Shown: positions 47,203 through 56,791 of the stretch, piece after piece
Position numbering within the stretch: position 1 is the stretch's first letter
Layout of the letters: each line of letters opens with the position of its first letter
Source: Isoetes taiwanensis
Lineage: Eukaryota > Streptophyta > Lycopodiopsida > Isoetales > Isoetaceae
Assembly: GCA_021234155.1 (NCBI GenBank)
Contig: JAJEKV010000172.1
Location: 935,339-999,338 of the forward strand
DNA: 64,000 bases
Direction of reading: 5' to 3'
Made by a program: the position numbers and the translations under genes
The notes under the pieces: model-generated
The model's input: only the letters and a program-made list of their open reading frames with translations
Database searches by the model: none
Told to the model about the DNA's origin: nothing

Positions 47203-47368
47203 CCACCTTTAGGTGTTGCTATTATCATGTTTTCTTTTCATCGGCATCATGCCGCATTATTTTCCACCTGCGGGTGATGCTGTTTATTTTCACCTCGAGG
47301 GTGATGCATATTTTTACGTAATGGTTTTCCACCCGTGGGGTGATGCTTTTCCACCTTATGGGTGACGC
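47203..47368. repeat. five short hairpins, ccacc...gggtgatgc type
   Basis: Copies at 47203, 47263, 47291, 47329 and 47351 have a stem of cacc/ggtg with different central bases (ttta, tgcg, tcga, cgtg, ttat), mostly followed by gatgc or gacgc. They lie between A2 and B2. Confidence 0.7.
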
Positions 47369-47888
47369 TATTTCTTTTCTGTTGTGTTCTTTTTCGTCGC
47401 TCATATTTGGGAATTTCTTGGTATAGTGTGTTTCCTCCGCGCCATGCATGTTGCTTTTCTCTAACCATTCACGGGTGTTTTTTAGGGGTTCTTTTGTGGT
47501 GCTTGCAGGATTCCGCCGTTTTCGGGGGTCCTGTTTTATTTCTGCTCGTCATCAGCCCATTTCCTTCACTTCTCCATCCACACATTTGAGGTTTTCGCCG
47601 TCTTCTGGGGTCCTGCTGGATTTGCGTTCGCCATCAACCCATCTCCTCCCGTTCTCCGGGCAACACATTCAAGGCTTTTGGCGACCATTTCTCATTAGGG
47701 TTTTCCTCGAAAACCCGAAAGGGCGGGGTTTTTTATCCCGATGAGAAGTTGTCGCCATTACCCTTCTATATTGCCTATGCGCATTTTCTATTTGTGGGGT
47801 AGTCCGATATTGTTCCTATGGTCGGCTACCCCTCTCTATTCTTCAAAACATTGTATACTGCTGCTGTGATGAATGACAAGCCTATATA
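47369..47888. other. A2-B2 spacer, non-coding
   Basis: It contains a hairpin-like cgaaaacccgaaagggcggg followed by gttttttatcccg near 47708, similar to a segment at 56671-56697 inside the Copia B 3' LTR. No gene. Confidence 0.5.
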
Positions 47889-47929
47889 TCGGCCGGTTTT
47901 GTGTCTCTTGCGAGTCCCTTCCCAGAATA
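47889..47929 (+). repeat. B2 terminal repeat of the tyrosine-recombinase element
   Basis: Identical to B1 over 41 bp. It ends ...cagaata at the junction with the tRNA-Leu repeat (aataatagact). Confidence 0.92.
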
Positions 47930-48505
47930 AATAATAGACTAAACCAACATTGTGGAGACGATTTTAATGCGAGAAAAGATTGACCATACCACATTAAGGA
48001 TTACTAGCCCACAACTACCATATTCATAATAGAAGTACCGACCATTAGCATATCAACAAAGACTAGACAACATTAAAGACCGAGCTCTGGAGATGACTCT
48101 TATGAAGAAAGGATTGGGTTCTCCAAAGATTAAATAGAAGTAAAGACTGAGCTACAGAAACATACACCTTGGCACCGTAAAGAAGGAAGATTTGGTTGCT
48201 AATATTGTTGGGATAAATTGTGTGAATTGCTATACTTATTTGGACAAGGAAAGAAGCTTTGGGATATTACTTCAGTTTTGCAAAGTGATCTCCCTTCACA
48301 AATACAATTACATGTCTGAAGATTGAGAAAGGAAACCTTCCTACCTTTTGATAGCCACATGATTTATAAAATGGTAGCCTCTCACCTTTTGAGGAAATGG
48401 AGCGTAGAAAGACATGTACATCTCGTTAGAGCTGTAAGTAATAGTTGAAATTCGATACTATAAATATATCAATATTGTTGGCTAGCTTGCCCGAGTGGTC
48501 TAAGG
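47930..48505 (+). repeat. tRNA-Leu repeat unit R3, left part
   Basis: It continues R2 across the 16-kb element and ends inside a tRNA-Leu gene, where Copia A inserted. It continues at 61047. Confidence 0.9.
48481..48505 (+). pseudogene. 5' part of a tRNA-Leu gene split by Copia A
   Basis: The first 25 nt (gctagcttgcccgagtggtc, then taagg) match the tRNA at 61607. The remaining 59 nt are at 61047-61105. The last 5 nt are the Copia target duplication. Confidence 0.9.
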
Positions 48506-49067
48506 TGTAGGAATTATTCATGCTAAAAGTTGAAGCAGCCAAGAGATTAAGTTGAAAAAGCCAAGAGATTATGAAACATGAAGGAGCATAACTATTCTAA
48601 GGTGAAGTCGACAATATAAGGTAATGGTTTAAAGGTTATATAATATGAACCATTGACCATTGCATATCTCTATTGTTTAAATGCAAGAAAGGATCGAAGC
48701 TAAGGTTCATATTGGAGGGAATAAAAACTTGAATTTTGGTAAGTCCGCAGATCCTTGAAGCGGCCGAGCTCGACTCCTAAGCGGCCGGATCCAAGCCAGT
48801 CGGCAAGGATTTGGTCCTATAAAAACAATAAGGACATGTTGATCGATGTACAGTGATTGGAAGGAGCTCATATGTGTATGAGGCTTGGGCTGTGGGGGTC
48901 ATTAAATTGAATCGAATTCCTTATACCATTGAAAGTCCTGTTTAATGGTTATTATATTGTCATATGATAACTAGAGTTATTGTTAGCATTGTTATGCTTT
49001 AAATCGTCATTGTAGTTCATGATTAATCTATTGAAGATCCTTGCTTCTTGATTATTATTTTCTTTCA
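48506..49067 (+). repeat. 5' LTR of Copia A
   Basis: 562 bp, tgtaggaatt...tttctttca, a near-copy of 60481-61041. The segment aaggatttggtcctataaaaac near 48807 contains a TATA-like element. Confidence 0.95.
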
Positions 49068-49069
49068 TT

Positions 49070-49081
49070 TGGTATCAGAGC
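49070..49081 (+). promoter_or_regulatory. primer-binding site of Copia A
   Basis: tggtatcagagc lies just inside the 5' LTR and is complementary to the 3' part of initiator tRNA-Met, as usual for plant Copia elements. Confidence 0.9.
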
Positions 49082-49093
49082 AAGCTTTTAATC

Positions 49094-50062
49094 ATGACTA
49101 CTAGACTAGGTGCTTCACTATTGAGTGCAGTTGAGGTGTTCAAAGGGACAGGAGGTTTCCAAGTGTGGAAAGAGAAAATTAAAGAGGTACTTGAAGTAGA
49201 AGGACTATGGAAGTATGTTGGAGAGGAAGCAGATATGGATGAAGAAATCAGTGACTCAAACAAAAGTACAGCAAAGGAAAAATCAAGTGATAGTACCCGC
49301 TCTGAAGTGACAAGCAAAGAGGTTAGTACATCTGCAAAATTAATAGAGGCTAAAAGTATAATTACAGTGAATCTAGGATCTAGTATTCTGCTGAAGGTCA
49401 GGGGAATGAATCCTAGGGCCATTTGGAAATTTTTGATCAAAACATATGAAACAAAAACATCTTCACAGCTGGATGTTCTAGATAGAGAACTCAGATCCTT
49501 AAGGTACAGTGAGAAGGATGATGTGACTGAATTTTTCCAGAGATTTGATAATCTCATAGCAGATTTGGAGGCAGCTGGGGTAACTATAACAAATGACCAT
49601 CAAGTAATGACCATTGCAAGGGCATTTTCCAGTTATGAGCAGTTATCCACATTAGTGAGAAATGTTGCAACAAACAGGGAGAAGGCAGAATTGATGGTTA
49701 GGACTGAGTTAGAACAGAAACTAATAATCAAGGAACATGAAGAACACTCTGAATGCACGGAAAGGGAAAGCTAATGATAAGAAAATAGGCCCCTGCTACC
49801 ATTGTAATAACTATGGACATCTTAAACATAACTGTCCAAAACTGTCAAGGGAAAACAGATGCTACAATTGTGAAGGTTTAGGACATCAAGCTGCAAATTG
49901 TTCTAGTCCAAGGAATTTTACAAAAGGTAGAGGAAGAGAAGATTTCAGAGATGAGTCCAAAGCAAGGTTCAACAATAAAGGAAGAGGAAGAGGCAGGAAT
50001 GTTGCCAGAATCAACTTAGCTAAGGAGGTTGACAATGAAGAGATAGAGGAAGTAGACGAAAA
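49094..50062 (+). pseudogene. gag region of Copia A, frameshifted
   Basis: It starts MTTRLGASLLSAVEVFKG and reads the retrotransposon capsid-like domain, with FQVWKEKIKEVLEVEGLW near the N-terminus, to a stop at 49774. The nucleocapsid part is in another frame overlapping from 49737, with two CCHC knuckles (CYHCNNYGHLKHNC and CYNCEGLGHQAANC). The frame change near 49740-49775 breaks gag. The nucleocapsid frame stays open up to the Copia B insertion at 50063 and continues in phase from 56834. Confidence 0.88.
50058..50062. repeat. left target-site duplication of Copia B
   Basis: gaaaa, repeated at 56829-56833. Confidence 0.88.
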
Positions 50063-50825
50063 TGTTAGAAATATGGTCATGTAAATCTTTCCTCTTGCAG
50101 TTGAACTCAGAGATGGCAGACCAAAAGCATATGGTTAATCCAAAGTCAGGGTAAGCACTTGTTAGGTAATTTGCTTAAAGAGAATTAAAGGATTCAAGGT
50201 TGAATGTTATGGTGATATCAAAACAAGATGCACATAAGATTGAAAGGGAGTTTTATATTTTTGCAAAGGTTTAAAGGTTCAATGGTTATGAGACGAAATT
50301 ATCTATGCACGTATGTGGGATAATTCGAAAGTGTCGGTTTTTGCAAATAACGTCTGTGGGATATCTCAGAGCCACCGAGATCTAAACATAGAACTTCTAT
50401 CCAAGCTAAACCGACGGAGCACAGCATAAATATGAATGATTCGTTGCTGAACGATGCATCAGACTGTAGATCGAATGCATTGAAGAGTATTCATGTCGAA
50501 AAGTTCGTGTTTGGTGCAGAAAGGAGATTGCTACAATGTTTAAAGCAATCTTGTAGCTACAGTAAACCTTAAGCATTAATGACTATGATTTTGTTCTAAG
50601 GTTGAAATTCCTGATATATTGCAAGGGATTAGGGACCATATTGTGGCTCCCTTGCATTCATAGATTTCCTTAGGAAATTTGTGCTTTATTTCAACCAAGT
50701 GATTGAGGCATAGATCATAGATCAATCAAGGATATTATTTGACTTAATTTCTCAAGTGAACTTAAGGTTGTCAATTTGCAGTGTTTGCTCAAGTTGAATT
50801 ATCTAGTTGACTTAGAATTTGAACA
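50063..50825 (+). repeat. 5' LTR of Copia B
   Basis: 763 bp, tgttagaaatatgg...gaatttgaaca, a near-copy of the 3' LTR outside that LTR's insertions. Confidence 0.95.
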
Positions 50826-50826
50826 T

Positions 50827-50838
50827 TGGTATCAGAGC
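50827..50838 (+). promoter_or_regulatory. primer-binding site of Copia B
   Basis: tggtatcagagc immediately after the 5' LTR, the same as in Copia A. Confidence 0.9.
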
Positions 50839-50857
50839 CAGGTTGGCTTATGGAATA

Positions 50858-51775
50858 ATGTCTACTAGATTTGCAGTAAATTTGTTAAATCAAATTGAAG
50901 TCTTTAAGAGAGATACTGGATTCCAAGTCTGGAAGGAGTCTATTAAATCTGTTTTGGAATTTGAACATTTGTGGCATCTTGTAGATGGTGGTCAAGCTGG
51001 AGTTACTAGATCTGCTAGTTCTGCAAGTCCAGGTGCCAGCTCAAATAATCCAGGGGGAGGGAGTGGAACTCCAGAAGGTCCTAGAGCATCTTCAACTCCT
51101 GTTGTTGCTGTGGCAGATGACACTAATATTATGGAAGCTCAGCAGATAATCCTGAGTAAGGTAGGAACTGCTCTTAAGTTGAGATTAAGAGGACTAAAGC
51201 CACGTGAAATGTGGCAGTACCTTATAAGCCAATATGAGGTAAAGAGTTCATCCCAAATAGATTTGTTGGAAAAGCAACTAAGGAAGCTAAAATTATTTGA
51301 TAAGGATGATCTAACAGATTTTTTGGAGAAATTTGATTCTATTGTGGCAGATCTTGAAGGAGCTGGAAATGTTTTAAGTGAGCAATACCAAATATTGGCA
51401 TTGTCTAGGGCTGTTTCTCACAACACTCAGCTTGCAACATTAGTGAGAAATATAGCCACTTCAAAGGAGCATGCCCTGAGGATTATTCGTACTGAATTTG
51501 AGCAGTCCAGAGGTACTCAAGATGATGATCAATCTTCAGAGGTGCTGTTTGCAAGGAAGCAGAAAAGAGGAGGCAGTTCCAGCTTTGGAAAAGATAGATT
51601 GGGGCCCTGCTACACTTGCAACCAATATGGACACCTTAAAAATGAATGTCCAAGTGAAGGTAAGCAATTTAAATGCTTTAATTGTGATGGTAAAGGTCAC
51701 ATATCTGCAAATTGTCCAAGTTCCAAGGGTATTGGGGGAAGAGGGAGAGGTCGAGGTAGAACTCAAATGGACTAA
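50858..51775 (+). CDS. gag: Copia B Gag
   Basis: 305 residues starting MSTRFAVNLLNQIEVF. This start is preferred over the upstream ATG at 50819 because that one lies in the LTR, before the primer-binding site. The N-terminal half has the Copia capsid-type domain with FQVWKESIKSVLEFEHLW. A Ser/Pro/Gly-rich linker follows, then LRGLKPREMWQYL. Two zinc knuckles near the C-terminus, CYTCNQYGHLKNEC and CFNCDGKGHISANC, would bind RNA. A Gly/Arg-rich tail ends at TAA (51773-51775). Pol begins in the same frame 36 bp later, so one stop codon alone separates gag from pol. The product would form cytoplasmic virus-like particles that package the element RNA. Confidence 0.92.
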   Translation: MSTRFAVNLLNQIEVFKRDTGFQVWKESIKSVLEFEHLWHLVDGGQAGVTRSASSASPGASSNNPGGGSGTPEGPRASSTPVVAVADDTNIMEAQQIILSKVGTALKLRLRGLKPREMWQYLISQYEVKSSSQIDLLEKQLRKLKLFDKDDLTDFLEKFDSIVADLEGAGNVLSEQYQILALSRAVSHNTQLATLVRNIATSKEHALRIIRTEFEQSRGTQDDDQSSEVLFARKQKRGGSSSFGKDRLGPCYTCNQYGHLKNECPSEGKQFKCFNCDGKGHISANCPSSKGIGGRGRGRGRTQMD

Positions 51776-51811
51776 AAAAGGGGAAGGGGGAGATTTAGAA
51801 GAAACACTAGT

Positions 51812-54800
51812 GTGAACATCATGGAAGAGGCAAATGAAGAAAATCCTGATGACATTGAGGTAATACATGCACTTAATGTTTCTCAAGAGTTTAACAAGAA
51901 TGATAACAAGTTTCTCATTATAGATTCAGGAGCAGAAAGATCAGTAGTACATGATGTGAAGATATTAAAAGAATGTAAGAAAGAGAATGGTCAAGTTCAG
52001 CTTGGAGATGGTGGGGTGCAGAAAATTAGGGACTCTGGGATATTAGAGTTGTTTGATTTAAATGGAAAAAGTGTGATACTTAAAGAAGTTTTGTGTGTTC
52101 CAAATCTTGTGAGAAATTTAATCTCAGTTTGCCAACTTGTGGATCTTGGGTATAAAGTTGTTTTTGAAAAGCTTGAATGCAAAATATTTCTTCATAACAT
52201 TTTGAAGTTCATTGGAAGGAGAGTAGGAAATTTGATTGGCTTTGACAAAGACCATATTTTGTCTATCAATCTTGTTGAATGTCCATCAAAGACAACTTGG
52301 CACAATAGATTATGCCATACCCATTATGCCAACATTGATTTGCTTATTAAAAACAAGTTTATAACAGCAAAGGATGATGGAAAATTGCTATGTGTTGGCT
52401 GCCAACTTGGTAAGCAATCAAGGCTTGCATTTAAAGCAAATGGTAAAAGAGCAAAAAGAATTCTAGATCTTATACACACAGATCTATGTAGACCTATCAA
52501 TGTCACAGGAATAGAAGGACACAGGTATTTTATGACCTTCATCGATGATTTTAGCAGAAGGACAAGATGTTATCTGCTGAAGAAAAAAAGTCAAGCTTTT
52601 GAAGCCTTAAAATTGTTTATAGCTGAAGTAGAGCTAGAAACTGAAAGGAAAGTTAAATGTATAAGATCAGACAGAGGGGGAGAATATTTATCAAAGGAAT
52701 TTAAGTGGTATTGTGCTAACCGTGGTATTAAAAGACAGTTGACTTGCAGATATTCTCCACAACAAAATGGAGTAGCTGAGAGAAAAAACAGGATCTTGCT
52801 CAATGCTGTTCGTTCAATGTTAAAACACTCAGGCTTACCAAATTTCTTATGGAGTGAAGCTTTGAAAGCAGCAGTACTTATTCAAAACATATTGCCCTCT
52901 GTAAGTACAAAAGGCACAGTACCTGAAATGATGTGGTCAGGTAAAATTCCTGCGTATGAACATTTAAGATCATTTGGTTGTTTAGGTTTTGTTCATACCC
53001 CTGAAGAAACTAGAAAAAAACTTGATGATCGAGCATGTATTGCATATATGGTGGGCTATGATTTGCATTCAAAAGCTTACAGGTTATATGACCCTGCTCA
53101 TAGAAAAATCCTGATTAGTAGAGATGTAGTGTTCAATGAAAGCAAATTCTATCGAGCAATTCCTAATATTAATGATGATAATAATTTGAAGGCTAGTCAA
53201 ACAAATACTGATGTGAAAGAAACAGTTGAGCATACTGCTCAGACTGAGGTTGGAATGCAGGATACAAGAGAAATTCTTGACAGTGATAATGAAGATGGAG
53301 ATGAAGGTACAAGTGAACCACAAGATACTGAGAGTCTTTCAGAGTTTGAACCTGCAGTTGAATCTGCATTACCTGAGGCTGAGGTAGCAGAACCTGAACC
53401 TGCTGAACCTGCTGTAACAATGGCAGAACCTGAACCTGCTATACCCATGGCAAGACCAAAAAGGAAAGCCAGGAGGACTGAAGCACAAATCCTTGCAGAT
53501 GAAAGCAAACTTCAACTAGAGTTGCATGGGAGAACTGAAGAAGGTAGAAGTAAAAGGCATCAGGGCAGCAAAGGTGAAATCCATTCTATATTTGATATTC
53601 TTGTCTTAGAAACTGAGAAGCTACCTAGTAATTTTGAAGAGGCTATTGAAAGTAATGATTCAAAAAATTGGAGGAAAGCTATGGAAAATGAGATGCAATC
53701 TTTCAAAAGAACAGAGACCTATACTGTAGTTGACAAGCCACCAGGTAAATATGTTGTTGGAAATAAATGGATCTTCAGAATAAAGCCAGGTATTGATGGA
53801 AAATCAAAGAAATTTAAGGCAAGGCTTGTGGCACAAGGTTTTACTCAGAAGAAAGGATTAGATTTTGATGAAGCATTCTCACCATTGGTCAAAATTAATA
53901 GTTTGAGAATGCTATTAGCTATTGCAAACTCATGTGACATGGAAATTCATCATATGGATGTAAGCACAACATTTCTTAATGCAAAACTTGAAGAAGAAAT
54001 CTATTTGAATCCTGCTCCAGGATTTGAGGAAGAAAAAGGAAAAGTGTGGAAATTGAACAGGGCAGTTTATGGATTGAAACAAGCACCAAGGGAATGGTAC
54101 AAATGCATGGATAATTATCTTCTAGAGCAAGGCTTTGAAAAGTTAAAATGTGATGGAAATTTGTACAGATATAATGATGGGAAGCATTGGTGCATTATAG
54201 CTCTCTATGTTGATGATAATATCATGGTTGCAGACAAATATATCTTGGCTCAATGCAAACATCTGCTCAATAAACGTTTCCAAATGACAGATTTAGGTGA
54301 ACTTAAGAGGTTTCTTGGCATTGAAGTATACAGGGACAGAGAAAATAAGCTGCTGACATTGAGCCAGCAAACTCATATTCTAAATAAGTTGAAGAAATTT
54401 AATATGAGTGATTGCAACATAGCACAAACTCCTTTAGTACCAGGGCAGAAGATCTCAGCTAATATGTCTCCAAATTCAGAGAAAGAGAAAAAGCAAATGG
54501 AGAATGTTCCTTATAGATCACTGATTGGCTGTTTGTCTTATGTGGCAAATTGCACAAGACCAGATATAGCGTTTGGAGTAAACTTATTGAGCAGGTACAA
54601 CAATAACCCTGGTTTAGAACATTGGACAGCTGCCAAAAGAATTCTGAGATATCTGAAGGGTACCTTAGATATTGGCATTAGGTATAACTCAGATGAGCTT
54701 AAATTAAAGGCCTATTGTGACTCTGACTGGGCAGGTGACTTAGACCAAAGGAAATCAACATCAGGTTATGTGGTTTTGCTAGGACATGCCCCTGTAGCTT

Positions 54801-55195
54801 GGAAATGCAAAAAGCAAGGAAGTATAGCCCTATCTAGTGCAGAAGCAGAATATAATGCTGCATCTTTACTGACTAAAGAGGTGGTATGGGAAAGAAGACT
54901 GCTTGCTGAGCTAGGGCTAGAACAAACAGAACCTACAATAATTTTTTGTGATAGCACAAGCTGCATAGCCATGTCCAGAAATCCTGTGCTGCATGAAAGA
55001 TGCAAGCATATAGAAATGGAAGTTCATTTTATACGAGATATGGTTGAAAGAAAACTGGTACACCTTGCATATGTCAGTACAGTCAATCAAATGGCAGATC
55101 TTCTAACAAAAGATTTGCCCCTTGGAAGATTTAAGATTCTAAGAGATGCAGTACAGTATAATCATAGGAAAGATTACATGAAGGGGGGATGTTAG
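51812..55195 (+). CDS. pol: Copia B Pol polyprotein (protease, integrase, RT, RNase H)
   Basis: 1127 residues counted from the first Met after the gag stop; the true N-terminus would depend on readthrough. Protease DSGA is at residues 38-41. The pre-integrase zinc-binding region has HNRLCHTHY and CVGCQLGKQ near 160-205. Integrase acidic residues lie in HTDL (about 221), SDRGGEY (about 286) and GVAERKN (about 321). RT has FKARLVAQGFTQKKG, HHMDVSTTFLNAKLEEEIYL and the catalytic YVDD near 798. RNase H has YCDSDWAGDLDQRKSTSGY, SSAEAEYNAA and a CDST block, ending in ADLLTKDL. The order integrase before RT defines Copia. No stops or shifts were seen, so this is the best-preserved coding region in the window. 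Confidence 0.95.
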   Translation: MNIMEEANEENPDDIEVIHALNVSQEFNKNDNKFLIIDSGAERSVVHDVKILKECKKENGQVQLGDGGVQKIRDSGILELFDLNGKSVILKEVLCVPNLVRNLISVCQLVDLGYKVVFEKLECKIFLHNILKFIGRRVGNLIGFDKDHILSINLVECPSKTTWHNRLCHTHYANIDLLIKNKFITAKDDGKLLCVGCQLGKQSRLAFKANGKRAKRILDLIHTDLCRPINVTGIEGHRYFMTFIDDFSRRTRCYLLKKKSQAFEALKLFIAEVELETERKVKCIRSDRGGEYLSKEFKWYCANRGIKRQLTCRYSPQQNGVAERKNRILLNAVRSMLKHSGLPNFLWSEALKAAVLIQNILPSVSTKGTVPEMMWSGKIPAYEHLRSFGCLGFVHTPEETRKKLDDRACIAYMVGYDLHSKAYRLYDPAHRKILISRDVVFNESKFYRAIPNINDDNNLKASQTNTDVKETVEHTAQTEVGMQDTREILDSDNEDGDEGTSEPQDTESLSEFEPAVESALPEAEVAEPEPAEPAVTMAEPEPAIPMARPKRKARRTEAQILADESKLQLELHGRTEEGRSKRHQGSKGEIHSIFDILVLETEKLPSNFEEAIESNDSKNWRKAMENEMQSFKRTETYTVVDKPPGKYVVGNKWIFRIKPGIDGKSKKFKARLVAQGFTQKKGLDFDEAFSPLVKINSLRMLLAIANSCDMEIHHMDVSTTFLNAKLEEEIYLNPAPGFEEEKGKVWKLNRAVYGLKQAPREWYKCMDNYLLEQGFEKLKCDGNLYRYNDGKHWCIIALYVDDNIMVADKYILAQCKHLLNKRFQMTDLGELKRFLGIEVYRDRENKLLTLSQQTHILNKLKKFNMSDCNIAQTPLVPGQKISANMSPNSEKEKKQMENVPYRSLIGCLSYVANCTRPDIAFGVNLLSRYNNNPGLEHWTAAKRILRYLKGTLDIGIRYNSDELKLKAYCDSDWAGDLDQRKSTSGYVVLLGHAPVAWKCKKQGSIALSSAEAEYNAASLLTKEVVWERRLLAELGLEQTEPTIIFCDSTSCIAMSRNPVLHERCKHIEMEVHFIRDMVERKLVHLAYVSTVNQMADLLTKDLPLGRFKILRDAVQYNHRKDYMKGGC

Positions 55196-55672
55196 AAATA
55201 TGGTCATGTAAATCTTTCCTCTTGCAGTTGAACTCAGAGATGGCAGACCAAAAGCATATGGTTAATCCAAAGTCAGGGTAAGCACTTGTTAGGTAATTTG
55301 CTTAAAGAGAATTAAAGGATTCAAGGTTGAATGTTATGGTGATATCAAAACAAGATGCACATAAGATTGAAAGGGAGTTTTATATTTTTGCAAAGGTTTA
55401 AAGGTTCAATGGTTGTGAGACGAAATTATCTATGCACGTATGTGGGATAATTCGAAAGTGTCAGTTTTTGCAAATAACGTCTATGGGATATCTCAGAGCC
55501 ACCGAGATCTAAACATAGAACTTCTATCCAAGCTAAACTGACGGAGCACAGCATAAATATGAATGATTCGTTGCTTTGAATCGGTGCATCGACCAGATCG
55601 AATGCATTGAAGAGTATTCATGTCGAAAAGTTCGTGTTTGGTGCAGAAAGGAGATTGCTACGGATGTTTAAA

Positions 55673-56232
55673 AATAATCCCGGGCTTCACCCCTTTATAT
55701 AGAGCATATGGCATGATTTTGTTCAAAGGTTGAAAAACCCCTCATTATATATTGCAAGGGATTTAATATTGAAACCCCCAACCATACGTACATATGAATT
55801 TTAATTTTTGGCCCCTTATCCGTACATGTACTCCAGTCCCAACTAGCAATCCATATACCCTTTCCCATATATATACTGGAATGTTGGCCGATGTTTATCA
55901 TACATATACTGGAGTTTATAAACCATTAGCCAATGTTGGCCAATGGTTTATAATTTTCAAATGTTGGCCACGGTTGGCCAATGGTTTATAATGTTGGCAT
56001 ATGGGATGTTGAATTGTTGTCCTAACCCCTATGGTAGTTATGGTCCTAACCCTCTACCCCTAAATATCCATGCGGGACGCCAAGGAAAGTGTGATCTATT
56101 TGGAGTACTCCAAATTCTTGGTTTTTCCGTATGCCCAACCCAAAATGTGGGAGTGATCCCCTTGGCAATAAAAAAGAAGTACCTCCGCGATGTTGGTCCA
56201 TACTGGTTCAACATGGTGAAGTCCCCGGGAAA
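55673..56232. other. ~560-bp insertion in the Copia B 3' LTR, chimeric appearance
   Basis: It begins aataatcccggg and ends ccccggga. An early part (atgattttgttcaaaggttga...atattgcaagggattta) resembles the LTR's own downstream sequence. A late part shares three colinear blocks with the Copia A protease start: ggaaagtgtgatctatttg, tgggagtgat and aagaagtacctcc. The middle repeats aatgttggccaatggtttata several times. No single known element explains it. Confidence 0.6.
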
Positions 56233-56469
56233 GCAATCTCGTAGCTACAGTAAACCTTAAGCATTAATGACTATGATTTTGTTCTAAGGTTGAAATTCCT
56301 GATATATTTCAAGGGATTAGGGACCATATTGTGGCTCCCTTGCATTCATAGATTTCCTTAGGAAATTTGTGCTTTATTTCAACCAAGTGATTGAGGCATA
56401 GATCATAGATCAATCAAGGATATTATTTGACTTAATTTCTCAAGTGAACTTAAGGTTGTCAGTTTGCCC

Positions 56470-56791
56470 TGCTTTTGAGATAGTCCGGAATCATTTTTCG
56501 ACCTTAGCATTCCATTCCACGCTTCCACAACTGGCATGATCCATCGACAAACTTGGCATTATACATACTTGAGGTTCTAGATAAATGATTGTTGCGCAAT
56601 TCTTGAAAGCATGAGAACATTATCTAAGCTTGTCTAGTATCATCATTACTGCAAAGGTTTTTCCCTTGAAAACCTTTCGAGGCAGGGGTTTTTTAATCCT
56701 AGTAGTAATGATTGTACTAGCCCATTGTATGGGTCCCATGACCTATTGGTCTTCGTGGACGTTAAAAAAACTATTCTATTCTATTCTATTC
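56470..56791. mobile_element. ~322-bp insertion ending in (ttcta)n, SINE or LINE 3' end
   Basis: It is absent from the 5' LTR. It ends gttaaaaaaactattctattc and further ttcta units, a 3' tail typical of non-LTR retroposons. It contains a foldback aaggtttttcccttgaaaac...aggcaggggttttttaatcc, similar to one at 47700-47730. Confidence 0.55.

Larger units (their letters stand above)
31759..47929. mobile_element. 16-kb element with split direct repeats and a tyrosine-recombinase fragment (DIRS/PAT-like)
   Basis: The left end (A1, 31759-31883) is repeated internally as A2 (46998-47122). The right end (B2, 47889-47929) is repeated internally as B1 (46957-46997). The order A1...B1-A2...B2 is that of PAT-type tyrosine-recombinase retrotransposons. 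The flanks are one tRNA-Leu unit cut at ccaata|aataatag, with no target duplication. A recombinase fragment lies next to B1. No reverse transcriptase of this class is visible. The 14.7-kb interior contains MULE-3, host-gene fragments with introns, a LINE fragment and other repeats, so it is either a heavily invaded copy or one that carries captured DNA. Confidence 0.72.

Noticed and set aside
31759-47929. Interpretation of the 16-kb interval as a LINE or LTR element
   Set aside because: The only RT (43987-44722) is a truncated non-LTR fragment, and the terminal structure is split direct repeats without target duplication, which fits neither class.
53193-53508. Minus-strand Ser/Gly- or Gln/Val-rich frames within Copia B pol
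   Set aside because: They overlap the acidic linker between integrase and RT on the coding strand and are composition artefacts.
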